Positions 35,417-45,055 of a DNA stretch of 64,000 nt are shown here, piece after piece (positions within the stretch are counted from its first letter, which is position 1; every line of letters starts with the position of its first letter). Source of the DNA: Diaphorobacter sp. HDW4B (GTDB taxonomy: Bacteria; Pseudomonadota; Gammaproteobacteria; Burkholderiales; Burkholderiaceae_C); NCBI RefSeq assembly GCF_011305535.1, contig NZ_CP049905.1, forward strand, positions 3,842,001 through 3,906,000, read 5' to 3'. The notes below the pieces were generated by a model that was given only the letters and a program-made list of their open reading frames with translations, made no database searches and was not told the origin of the DNA. Made by a program: the position numbers and the translations under genes.

Positions 35417-35688
35417 GCGAGGCTGCCATGACCCATCAAATCAAGGTTCTCTACTTCGCGTCGATCCGCGAAGCGTTTGGCGCTGGTTCCGAAAGCCTGC
35501 AGACCAGCGCCGCCACGGTGGGTGCTTTGCGCGAAGAGCTGATCCGCACCAAGGGCGATGCTGCTGCAGCCGCGCTTGCGCCCAACAAGGCCGTGCGCAT
35601 GGCGCTCAATCAGCTGATGTGCAAGGCCGACGCTGCGATCAAGGACGGTGATGAAGTGGCGTTCTTCCCGCCGGTGACAGGAGGCTGA
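35413..35688 (+). CDS. moaD: Molybdopterin synthase small (sulfur-carrier) subunit
   Basis: MoaD is a ubiquitin-like protein whose C-terminal Gly-Gly is thiocarboxylated and donates sulfur to make molybdopterin. The 91-residue protein ends PPVTGG as required. The ATG at 35413 overlaps the moeA stop (ATGA); a second ATG at 35428 would give the shorter classic length of 86. Its partner MoaE is encoded 4.8 kb away at 40493. The normally clustered pair is therefore separated here. Confidence 0.93.
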   Translation: MSEAAMTHQIKVLYFASIREAFGAGSESLQTSAATVGALREELIRTKGDAAAAALAPNKAVRMALNQLMCKADAAIKDGDEVAFFPPVTGG

Positions 35689-35689
35689 G

Positions 35690-36004
35690 ATGAGCGAACC
35701 CGTCGATCCCTCCATCAGCTCGCGCACACGCAAGGCCCTGTCTGAGGCCAAGGCACGCGGCGTGAAACTGGGCTCTGCCGGAGCTGACAACATTCGCGCC
35801 ACGGTCGAAAAGCGCAAGGCCGACGCGGATGCTTTTGCGGCCCTGCATCAGGCGGTGTTCGACGAGATGATCGCTGAAGGACTGACCCACCGCCGCATGG
35901 CTGAAGTGCTCAACGAGCGCGGCGTTCCCGCAGCGCGCGGCGGGGCGTGGACGCACGGGCAAGTGCAGCGCATGTTGCTGCGTTTGCGCGGCGCTCCTGA
36001 ATGA
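35690..36004 (+). CDS. Orphan recombinase-like DNA-binding domain
   Basis: A 104-residue basic protein. It resembles the linker plus C-terminal helix-turn-helix of serine recombinases: KALSEAKARGVKLG, then DNIRATVEKRKADAD, then GLTHRRMAEVLNERGVPAARGGAWTHGQVQRMLLRL. The catalytic resolvase domain with its active serine is absent, so it cannot recombine DNA alone. It starts one base after the moaD stop, as if part of the molybdenum operon. It is either a relic of an old element or a domesticated DNA-binding protein. Confidence 0.75.
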   Translation: MSEPVDPSISSRTRKALSEAKARGVKLGSAGADNIRATVEKRKADADAFAALHQAVFDEMIAEGLTHRRMAEVLNERGVPAARGGAWTHGQVQRMLLRLRGAPE

Positions 36005-36078
36005 CGCACTGCTGAAACACAACGGGCCGGAGCAGCGCGAGTAGCCAGTGCTTCGATGCCTGAGGAGGCTCTCTGGAC

Positions 36079-36101
36079 GACCGTGCGTGGTTCCTGCACG
36101 G
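36079..36101. other. Stem-loop after the molybdenum unit
   Basis: CCGTGC and GCACGG form a 6-bp stem with a loop of about nine bases, some 75 bases past the orphan recombinase gene. There is no T-tract. The remainder of the 251-base gap before the receptor gene shows no clear Fur box or promoter. Confidence 0.3.
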
Positions 36102-36255
36102 CTTGCCGATCTGCGGAATGTTCCAGTGCATCTTCTGGTGTAACATTTGTCAGTGTATGGCTATCAAATTTGGATTGTGATTGCTAAAAGTAAGCGGTCA
36201 CCTTCGATTTTTGTCCGGGTTGCCCACGGTCTCCAACCAGAACAAGGTCCTCGAC

Positions 36256-38421
36256 GTGCACCGATCACGCATCCATTCCGTTCGCTTGTCAGTGGCTGCA
36301 GCCTTGGTGTTCACTGCGTGGGGCTCCGTTCGTGCGCAGGAGGGCGTGCTGCCCGATGTGCAGGTGAAGGCGCAGGCCGAGTTGCCGGGCGATCTGCCGC
36401 AACCCTATCCTGACCCCGATGGACAAGTGGCGCGCGGCGCACACCTCGGTGTGTTGGGCAAGACCGATGTGAGGGATGCGCCGTTCAGCATCATCAGTTT
36501 CACGGCCAGCACGATTCAGAACAGCCAGGCGCGCAGCGTCTCCGAGATCATCGGCCAGCTCGATCCTTCCGTGCGCGAGGAATATGGTGATGGCACCAGT
36601 CTCGACAGCATGATGATTCGCGGCTTTCCGGTCGAGAACGACGAAATGTCGCTCAACGGCCTGCCGGGCATTCTCGGGCAGTTCCGCGTGTCGCCGGAAT
36701 TCGTGGAGCGTGCGGAAGTGCTCAAGGGTCCCGCCTTGCTGCTCAACGGCATGTCGCCGGATGGCTCGGTGGGTGGTTCGGTGAATGTGGTCTCCAAGCG
36801 CGCGGGCGACGTGCCGCTTACGTCGCTCAACATCGGCTTTGCATCGAATTCGCTGTGGGGCTTCAATGCCGACATCGGCCGACGTTTCGGCGTGGACAAC
36901 GCCTTCGGCATTCGTGTGAACGCGGGCATGCGGCAGGGCGATCTGGCGCGTGATTTCGTCACCGACCGCGCGCGTAATGCGTCGGTGGGGCTGGACTTCA
37001 CCAGCACGCGTCTGCGCGCCTCGCTCGATCTGATTCACCAGACCGAAACGGTCTACGGCGCAGCGGGTTCGGTGGACCTGAGTCGTCTTGGAAAGTCTGC
37101 GCCACCAGCGCTCGATGGGCATCGCAACTTTGCTCAGCCATGGAACTATCAGGACGCGGAAGACAGCACCGTCATGGGCCGTGTGGAGTTCGATCTGACC
37201 GAGCGCCTGACCCTCTTTGGCGCCATCGGCCACTCGCGCAATCGCTCCACGGCGGTAGTGTCCGACGAGCCTTATCTGGATGCCGCAGGCAACTTCATGT
37301 TTGCCGCCATGCCGGTGCGTTGGAGGCAGCAGACCACATCCAGCCAACTGGGTTTGAAAGGCCGTGTCGACACTGGCCCGGTGCGGCACGACTGGTCGAT
37401 CACGGCTTCCGGCTTGCGACGTGAGAGCAGCGCGGTGTTCGATGTGGGCGGGCTCTCTGGCGCGGCGGGTTACTCGAACATGTACAACATGATCGTGCTG
37501 CCGAATCCCATTTTGGTGACCGATCCCATGGGCCCGCTGGTGTGGAATGCGCGCTCGTCGCTGCCCGGTTATGCGCTGGCCGACACCATGTCATTGGCAG
37601 ATGGCAAAGTGCTGCTGACCTTGGGCATGCGCCACCAGCGTGTGAAGTCCGACAGCGTCACCGGCTACTCGTTGATCGGCGTGGTGCCCACGCATTACGA
37701 CCAGTCGGTCAACAGCCCGATGGTGGCGGTGGTGTTCAAACCGACCGATCAGGTGTCGGTCTACGCCAACCACATGCAGGGCCTGACCATGGGCGATACC
37801 GCGCCCTACGGCACCACCAATCAAGGCCAAGTGTTCGCGCCGTATCGCACGCGGCAGGCAGAGGCGGGTGTGAAGCTCGATCTGGGCCGTTTCGGTGGCG
37901 CGGTCAGCGTGTTCCAGATCACCAGACCCTATGCCTCCATCGACCCGACCACGCTCACTTATGGCGTGTTTGGCGAGCAGCGCCATCGTGGTCTGGAACT
38001 CAATGTGTTCGGCGAAGTGACCAAGGGCGTTCGCCTGCTCGGCGGTGCCACGTTCATCAACGCCACGGCGCGTGATTCGGCAAGCGTGACGGCGCAGAAC
38101 ACGCGCCCGGTGGGCGTTGCACGCAGGCAGATCGCCTTGCAGGGCGAATGGGACTTACCCGCCGTCCAGGGGCTCACGCTGACCGCGCGCGGCACCCATT
38201 CCAGCAGTGTCTATGCAGACAACACGAACCTTGTGCGCGTGCCCGGCTGGACGGTCTACGACCTCGGCCTGCGCTATGCGATGAAGGCGGGCGGCACGCC
38301 AGTCACGCTGCGTGCGGGGCTCAAGAATGCGAGCGACAAGCGTTACTGGCGACAAGGCCGGTACGCAGCATCGCTGGGCATGCCGCGCACCGTGGCCTTG
38401 TCTTCGACGTTCGAGTTCTGA
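36256..38421 (+). CDS. TonB-dependent outer-membrane receptor, siderophore type
   Basis: A 721-residue beta-barrel receptor of the siderophore class. A signal peptide of about 26 residues (ends SVRAQEG) is followed by a plug domain (about 45-190: DAPFSIISFTAS, SEIIGQLDPSV, MMIRGFPVENDEMSLNGLPG, VERAEVLKGPALLLNGMSPDGSVGGSVNVVSKR). A 22-strand-type barrel follows and ends in phenylalanine (STFEF), the outer-membrane assembly signal. No STN signalling domain is present. I choose the GTG at 36256, which has AAGG upstream and gives a proper signal peptide; a TTG at 36181 is the alternative. No uptake or biosynthesis genes adjoin it, so the ligand is unknown. Confidence 0.92.
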   Translation: MHRSRIHSVRLSVAAALVFTAWGSVRAQEGVLPDVQVKAQAELPGDLPQPYPDPDGQVARGAHLGVLGKTDVRDAPFSIISFTASTIQNSQARSVSEIIGQLDPSVREEYGDGTSLDSMMIRGFPVENDEMSLNGLPGILGQFRVSPEFVERAEVLKGPALLLNGMSPDGSVGGSVNVVSKRAGDVPLTSLNIGFASNSLWGFNADIGRRFGVDNAFGIRVNAGMRQGDLARDFVTDRARNASVGLDFTSTRLRASLDLIHQTETVYGAAGSVDLSRLGKSAPPALDGHRNFAQPWNYQDAEDSTVMGRVEFDLTERLTLFGAIGHSRNRSTAVVSDEPYLDAAGNFMFAAMPVRWRQQTTSSQLGLKGRVDTGPVRHDWSITASGLRRESSAVFDVGGLSGAAGYSNMYNMIVLPNPILVTDPMGPLVWNARSSLPGYALADTMSLADGKVLLTLGMRHQRVKSDSVTGYSLIGVVPTHYDQSVNSPMVAVVFKPTDQVSVYANHMQGLTMGDTAPYGTTNQGQVFAPYRTRQAEAGVKLDLGRFGGAVSVFQITRPYASIDPTTLTYGVFGEQRHRGLELNVFGEVTKGVRLLGGATFINATARDSASVTAQNTRPVGVARRQIALQGEWDLPAVQGLTLTARGTHSSSVYADNTNLVRVPGWTVYDLGLRYAMKAGGTPVTLRAGLKNASDKRYWRQGRYAASLGMPRTVALSSTFEF

Positions 38422-38437
38422 GCGTTCGACTCTGGTG

Positions 38438-39346
38438 TCAAGCCGCTTCACGCAGCTCCGGCATCCGGATCTGCAGCATGCGTTCGACCAGTGCGTTGGA
38501 AGCTTCGATCATCGGCGCACGCATTTCCGCGCGCATCCAACCCTGGCGTGCGAGATAGGCCTTGATCGGCGCGGGGTTCGGCTCTTCGAAGCTGGCGTGG
38601 ATGTGCGGCAGCAGTGGATACCACAGTGCACGCGCCTCGTTCACGCGACCTGCGGCGAGCAGCTTCACGAGCGCGACGAACTGTTCGGTGTGACCATGCG
38701 CGCTGGCCGCAATCGCGCCGCTGCCGCCAAGGGACATGCTGGAGAAAATCTGCACGTCCTCACCGGCCAGCACCTGCAGTTGTCCGTCGTTGATCAGCGC
38801 CTGCGTCTTGGCGGCATCGCCTCCGCAGTCCTTGATGGCGATGATGTTGGGATGCGCGGCCAGTGTGCGCAGCGTCTGCAGTTCCAGCGTGGCACCCGTG
38901 CGGTAAGGAATGTCGTAGATGACGATGGGGTGGCGGCTTGCGTCGGCAATGCGCGTGAACCATTGCAGCAGACCGGCTTGGGATGGACGAATGTAGCTGG
39001 GTGGCGGCACGAGCAGCGCGTTGATCGGTTGCGCATTGAGCTGCTCGACGCGCTCCAGCATGCGGCCCATATGGCAGTCGGACGCGCCCATGATGACCGG
39101 CAGACCGCTCGCTGCGTTGAGGATGGTGGCGAGCACGGCGTCCTCCTCTTCGTGCGAGAGCGCAGCGGCTTCGCCGGTCGAGCCGCAGGCACAGAAGCCA
39201 GTCACTCCCGCGAGCTTCATGCGTGCGGTCAGCGTGTGCAGTGCGTTGTGATCGACAGCGCCGTCATGGAAGGGCGTGACGAGCGGAATCCACAGGCCAG
39301 AGAGGTTGGTGGGCGTGGCTTGGGTTGTTGGCGTGAGTGAATGCAT
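38438..39346 (-). CDS. DapA-family class I aldolase/lyase
   Basis: A 302-residue member of the dihydrodipicolinate synthase/N-acetylneuraminate lyase family. The Schiff-base lysine is Lys172 (IIAIKDCGG), the catalytic tyrosine Tyr144 in YDIPYRTG with Arg149, and the substrate loop is GSTGEAAALSHEE (Ser where DapA has its first Thr). It could be a second DapA or another 2-oxoacid lyase; the sequence does not decide. I start at the ATG at 39346. It is convergent with the TonB receptor and its 5' side holds a large palindromic element. Confidence 0.88.
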   Translation of the reverse strand: MHSLTPTTQATPTNLSGLWIPLVTPFHDGAVDHNALHTLTARMKLAGVTGFCACGSTGEAAALSHEEEDAVLATILNAASGLPVIMGASDCHMGRMLERVEQLNAQPINALLVPPPSYIRPSQAGLLQWFTRIADASRHPIVIYDIPYRTGATLELQTLRTLAAHPNIIAIKDCGGDAAKTQALINDGQLQVLAGEDVQIFSSMSLGGSGAIAASAHGHTEQFVALVKLLAAGRVNEARALWYPLLPHIHASFEEPNPAPIKAYLARQGWMRAEMRAPMIEASNALVERMLQIRMPELREAA

Positions 39347-39384
39347 GACAAGTGTCTCTTTCAAAGTGAAATGAAAGACCGCTT

Positions 39385-39545
39385 GGCGACACTGAACAGG
39401 TATCCGTGTGTTCACGCGCCCCAAGTCGGGATGAGCTGCGAGGCGCAAACCGCAGGGATAGCAGAGCTATCGCGAGGATTTGCAACGACGCAGATCGCCC
39501 GAATTGGGGATGTGTGACGGCACGACGTACCTGTCCAGTGTTGCC
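39385..39545. repeat. 161-bp palindromic element with 18-bp terminal inverted repeats
   Basis: The ends GGCGACACTGAACAGGTA (39385-39402) and the reverse complement of 39528-39545 agree at 16 of 18 positions. Inside, further complementary shells share the same centre (about 39464): CCCCAAgTCGGG with CCCGAaTTGGGG, CTGCG with CGCAG, GCAAA with TTTGC, and GATAGC-aga-GCTATC at the core. Only the segments 39403-39418 and 39510-39527 pair poorly. It can form one long hairpin in RNA of either strand, or a cruciform in DNA. It resembles a non-autonomous miniature element or REP-type unit. No clear target duplication is visible. Confidence 0.75.
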
Positions 39546-39839
39546 ACAACCACCGGCCAGACACGCAACGGTTCAGGTTCGGCAGATGACAGCGCGGACG
39601 CTTGTCGGAAAAATCAGGGGGAGAAAAAGAGAAGAGGCTGCCTTGCCGGTTCCGTCGCTCATCTGGACGGAACCGCAGCTCCGGTCAGACGAGCTTTGGT
39701 TTTTTGGCTTTGCTCACGACAGCAGCGCACACCACGCACGAGGTGCGCAGGGTAGTGTTGGCGTGGGCAAAGTGGCAAGGCATAGGGCGCTAGTGTAGCA
39801 AGTGTAGACAGTTGTGCGCAACCGCTGCACGGAATGTTG
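39546..39839. other. Intergenic stretch, no gene seen
   Basis: No credible coding frame, tRNA or terminator was found. On the minus strand a weak promoter candidate for the DapA-family gene (TTGCGC, 18 bases, TACACT, about 39796-39825) lies near the right end. A transcript from it would carry the 161-bp palindrome in its 5' untranslated region. Confidence 0.4.
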
Positions 39840-40163
39840 TCAGGAGGCCGCAATCTCCGGCAGCTTGGGCGAGCGCCAGTTCAGCAGCTCGGCCAGGCGC
39901 AGCGTGATCCAGCGTGCCTCGTTGGGTTGCACGACCGAGCCTTCGGTCGCGAGCCCGGCGTGGATGCCGGACAGCACGCCTTCTTCCGATTCATTGCCGC
40001 TGTGATAGAGCATCGACGCCTGTTCGGTCAGATGCGTGGCCAGGTCTTCGCACAGCTCGTAGCGCGCGACCAGTTCCAGCTTGCCGATCAGCAGTTTGCC
40101 GCTGCGGCTGGCGTAGATTTCCACAAAGCTGGGCGGTGGCTGGATCTGCGAGGTTTCGTCCAT
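39840..40163 (-). CDS. Conserved hypothetical protein
   Basis: A 107-residue protein from the ATG at 40163. A TTG at 40187 would overlap the upstream gene's stop as TTGA and add eight residues. It is soluble and mildly acidic, with the segment FVEIYASRSGKLLIGKLELVARYELCEDLATHLTEQA and a C-terminal ARWITLRLAELLNWRSPKLP. I do not recognise the family. It is coupled to the small gene just upstream and divergent from moaE. Confidence 0.7.
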   Translation of the reverse strand: MDETSQIQPPPSFVEIYASRSGKLLIGKLELVARYELCEDLATHLTEQASMLYHSGNESEEGVLSGIHAGLATEGSVVQPNEARWITLRLAELLNWRSPKLPEIAAS

Positions 40164-40183
40164 GTCGTTGTCCGCTTGCTCGA

Positions 40184-40438
40184 TCAATCCGGCTTGAACA
40201 GGCGCTCGAAGCGCGCCAGATCTTCCGCGAGTTCGCAGGTGACGACCTGGCCCATCTTCCTGTCTGCCAAACGGTGCGCGGAGAACAGCGACACGCGGCC
40301 GGCGAATTCAAAGTCGGGCAGGTGAATGAGCGCGTAGGGGTACGGCACGAACTTCTGGTGCTCGAAGATCACGCGGTGCTGGTTCTGGGGCGAAGGGTAG
40401 AGCGTGTACTCGCCGGTGCTGATGGTTTGGGTCGCCAT
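40184..40438 (-). CDS. Small conserved hypothetical protein
   Basis: An 84-residue protein starting MATQTISTGEYTLYPSPQNQHRV. It has the segments FEHQKFVPYPYALIHLPDFEFAGRVSLFSAHRLAD and CELAEDLARFERLFKPD. No signal peptide or membrane helix. It is divergent from moaE across only 54 bases and read into the next hypothetical gene. Family and function not recognised. A frame extending upstream into moaE on this strand is an artefact. Confidence 0.7.
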   Translation of the reverse strand: MATQTISTGEYTLYPSPQNQHRVIFEHQKFVPYPYALIHLPDFEFAGRVSLFSAHRLADRKMGQVVTCELAEDLARFERLFKPD

Positions 40439-40492
40439 GTTTTTCAATCGATTCAATCTTCCAATGCTAGCGCTTTGGGCCACAATTCCGGC

Positions 40493-40966
40493 ATGACTGC
40501 CCAGAAAACCAGTGTTCCCCGTGTGTCTGTACAGACCGACGACTTTGACTTGTCCGCCGAAGTAGCGGCCCTGCGTGCTGGTGATGCGCGCGTGGGCGCG
40601 GTCTGCACCTTCGTCGGCACGGTGCGTGATCGCAACGAGGGCGATGCGGTGGCGAGCATGGAGCTGGAGCACTATCCGGGCATGACGGAGAAGTCCATCG
40701 AGGCCATCATCGATCAGGCCGTCGAGCGCTTTGGGCTGTTTGGCGTGCGCGTGATTCACCGCGTCGGTCTGCTGCAGCCCATGGACCAGATCGTGCTGGT
40801 GGCGGTGACGTCCGCGCATCGCGGCATGGCGTATCAGGGCTGTGAATACATCATGGACTACCTGAAATCGCTCGCGCCATTCTGGAAGAAAGAGCAGACG
40901 CCGCAGGGCGCGCGCTGGGTGGATGCGCGGGTGAGCGACGAAGAGGCGCTGGCACGCTGGGCCTGA
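40493..40966 (+). CDS. moaE: Molybdopterin synthase large subunit
   Basis: MoaE, with MoaD thiocarboxylate, converts precursor Z (cPMP) to molybdopterin. The 157-residue protein has GAVCTFVGTVRDRNEGD, LELEHYPGMTEKSI-like (MELEHYPGMTEKSI), HRVGLL, VAVTSAHRGMAYQGCEYIMDYLK and the catalytic lysine region FWKKEQTPQGARWVDA. The ATG at 40493 is the natural start; the frame is open far upstream but not homologous. It stands apart from mobB-moeA-moaD. Confidence 0.95.
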   Translation: MTAQKTSVPRVSVQTDDFDLSAEVAALRAGDARVGAVCTFVGTVRDRNEGDAVASMELEHYPGMTEKSIEAIIDQAVERFGLFGVRVIHRVGLLQPMDQIVLVAVTSAHRGMAYQGCEYIMDYLKSLAPFWKKEQTPQGARWVDARVSDEEALARWA

Positions 40967-41001
40967 TGTTTTTGTTTTTGAGTTGAATCGGAGTCCCTGT
41001 C

Positions 41002-41595
41002 GTGTTGATTGAAGCAAGCCTCGCAAAGCATTTTCTAGACCGTTACCAGACCGTGCTCGGCTATGCCGCGCTCGCCGGTGGACTGGTCAGCAAAGCGGAC
41101 AAAGAAGTGAATGGTCTCGCGCTGATGCAAAAGGCGCGCAATGCGATGGCACAGGATCCTGCGCTGCTTTCCAAGGCAGTGGCGGCGATGGAAAAGGTGG
41201 GCGAGCCGTGGCCCGAAGACATGCAGCAGGCGCTTGCCAGCCTGCGCGTGGGGCACTGGGTTTACCTGCGCGACACCACGGCCTACAGCGTGTTGATGGA
41301 AACGGGTGCGCTCGAAGGCGCGTATGCCGTCAAGGCCCTGACGGAGCCGCTCAAGGACATCATGGGCGACAGCGGCGCGATCATCGATGCGGGGTTGCTG
41401 GAGTTCCACGGCCAGATCATTTGCGACGGGTTGATTGGTCTTGGCGCATGGCTGGGGCCGGGCTACCGCGGCGAATTCAACGCCACGCTGACCGAGTACC
41501 GCGCCAATGGCCTGTTCTTTCGCGACCGTCTGTTGCCAGCGCCGAAGCAAAAAGCGGCATCGCCAAAGAAGCGTTCAGCCTCCAAGCCGAAGTAA
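41002..41595 (+). CDS. Conserved hypothetical protein
   Basis: A 197-residue protein starting at a GTG (41002) with GGAG nine bases upstream. It is largely helical, with LAKHFLDRYQTVLGYAALAGG near the start and a central GHWVYLRDTTAYSVLMETGALEGAYAVKALTEPLKDIMGDSGAIIDAGLLEFHGQIICDGLI. The tail is lysine-rich (KQKAASPKKRSASKPK). No signal peptide. Family not recognised. It follows moaE by 35 bases and could share its transcript. Confidence 0.75.
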   Translation: MLIEASLAKHFLDRYQTVLGYAALAGGLVSKADKEVNGLALMQKARNAMAQDPALLSKAVAAMEKVGEPWPEDMQQALASLRVGHWVYLRDTTAYSVLMETGALEGAYAVKALTEPLKDIMGDSGAIIDAGLLEFHGQIICDGLIGLGAWLGPGYRGEFNATLTEYRANGLFFRDRLLPAPKQKAASPKKRSASKPK

Positions 41596-41771
41596 GTGGC
41601 TGATCGGTTGCTCTTTGTTTGGTAGCAATCGATGGGATGCGCGCTCTTCCTACGTTCCGGGTGCGTGGGCCGCGCAATACTTGAATCTGCAAATTCCATA
41701 GCGCCCAACGTTGCCAAAAGGCCGCGCGGGGGCGTTTGTCTGCCTGCTTTCAGACTATTGCAAGCAAAGCT

Positions 41772-41803
41772 CTTGAAAATTCCCCTATCGGATATCAGAT
41801 ATC
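41772..41803 (+). promoter_or_regulatory. Partial heat-shock promoter signal upstream of clpB
   Basis: CTTGAAA at 41772-41778 matches the sigma-32 -35 element. CCCCTAT follows too closely to be its -10, and the repeated palindromes GATATC-A-GATATC (41791-41803) stand where a -10 is expected. ClpB is heat-induced in relatives, but this match is incomplete. The rest of the 244-base gap shows no gene. Confidence 0.3.
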
Positions 41804-41839
41804 TCGCAATGACTTCGATCCGGAGTGAAAACGAACACC

Positions 41840-44455
<2,616 letters not shown>

Positions 44456-44522
44456 TGATGAAATGACGGTGAGCGATGGACGAAAGGCCTCGACTCACTG
44501 GTTTTGAAAGGTAGGAAAGATC

Positions 44523-44867
44523 TTGAACGAATTGCTGTCCGGTATCGCCCGTTTTGTTCTGCGCCTCGTGGTCATCGCGGGCGCGGTGGTGGTTTTCTTG
44601 AGCGTGCTCGCAGCCGCACTGCTGCTGGCGCTCGTGTGGGGTGCGCGCGCTCTGTGGGCCAAGCTCACGGGCCAGCCGATCGTGCCCTGGGCCATGCGAA
44701 TGGACCCACGTTCGGGCTGGAGCACGGTGTACAACAGCACCGCTCGCTGGTCTGCTCCGCACCGTGAATCTGCCGATGATTCGGGGTTGGCGCGTGGTGC
44801 CATGCGCAGCGCTGGCCTGCGTCCTTCGCCGGACGTGACAGACGTTCAACCGCGTGAGATTCACTGA
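44523..44867 (+). CDS. Small single-span membrane protein
   Basis: A 114-residue protein from a TTG at 44523, preceded by AGGA at good distance. One long hydrophobic segment (about residues 12-45, FVLRLVVIAGAVVVFLSVLAAALLLALVWGARALW, possibly two helices) is followed by a soluble, Ser/Arg-rich tail of about 65 residues. Family not recognised. It lies 67 bases below clpB and is followed by a strong terminator, so clpB-linked transcription is plausible. Confidence 0.7.
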   Translation: MNELLSGIARFVLRLVVIAGAVVVFLSVLAAALLLALVWGARALWAKLTGQPIVPWAMRMDPRSGWSTVYNSTARWSAPHRESADDSGLARGAMRSAGLRPSPDVTDVQPREIH

Positions 44868-44919
44868 CGCGCACTGACAGGGCTCTCGCGCTGATCCTCT
44901 GATCATCGTCAACAATCGC

Positions 44920-44960
44920 AAAACGCCGCTGAAGATTTTCTTCAGCGGCGTTTTGCTTTG
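44920..44960 (+). terminator. Strong Rho-independent terminator
   Basis: AAAACGCCGCTGAAG (44920-44934) and its exact complement (44940-44954) form a 15-bp stem with a 5-base loop. The 3' arm ends in TTTT followed by GCTTTG. It ends the clpB-membrane protein transcript, and may also work on the opposite strand. Confidence 0.9.
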
Positions 44961-45055
44961 TGGGCTGGATGGGACTGAACCTTGATACAAATTCTCCAAG
45001 CGACTTCGGGGTACTTCGATGGCGCGCAGCGGTGCGTCGATATGATGGTCAGTCT

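Noticed and set aside
36005-36255. Fur box upstream of the TonB-dependent receptor
   Set aside because: No stretch approaches the 19-base Fur consensus; AT-rich patches there do not form its repeat pattern.
39385-39545. Insertion sequence
   Set aside because: The inverted ends look element-like, but there is no internal transposase frame and no clear target duplication, so it was listed as a palindromic repeat only.
39914-40492. Long N-terminal extension of the moaE frame
   Set aside because: The frame is open upstream, but homology to MoaE begins at 40493 and the upstream part lies opposite two other genes.
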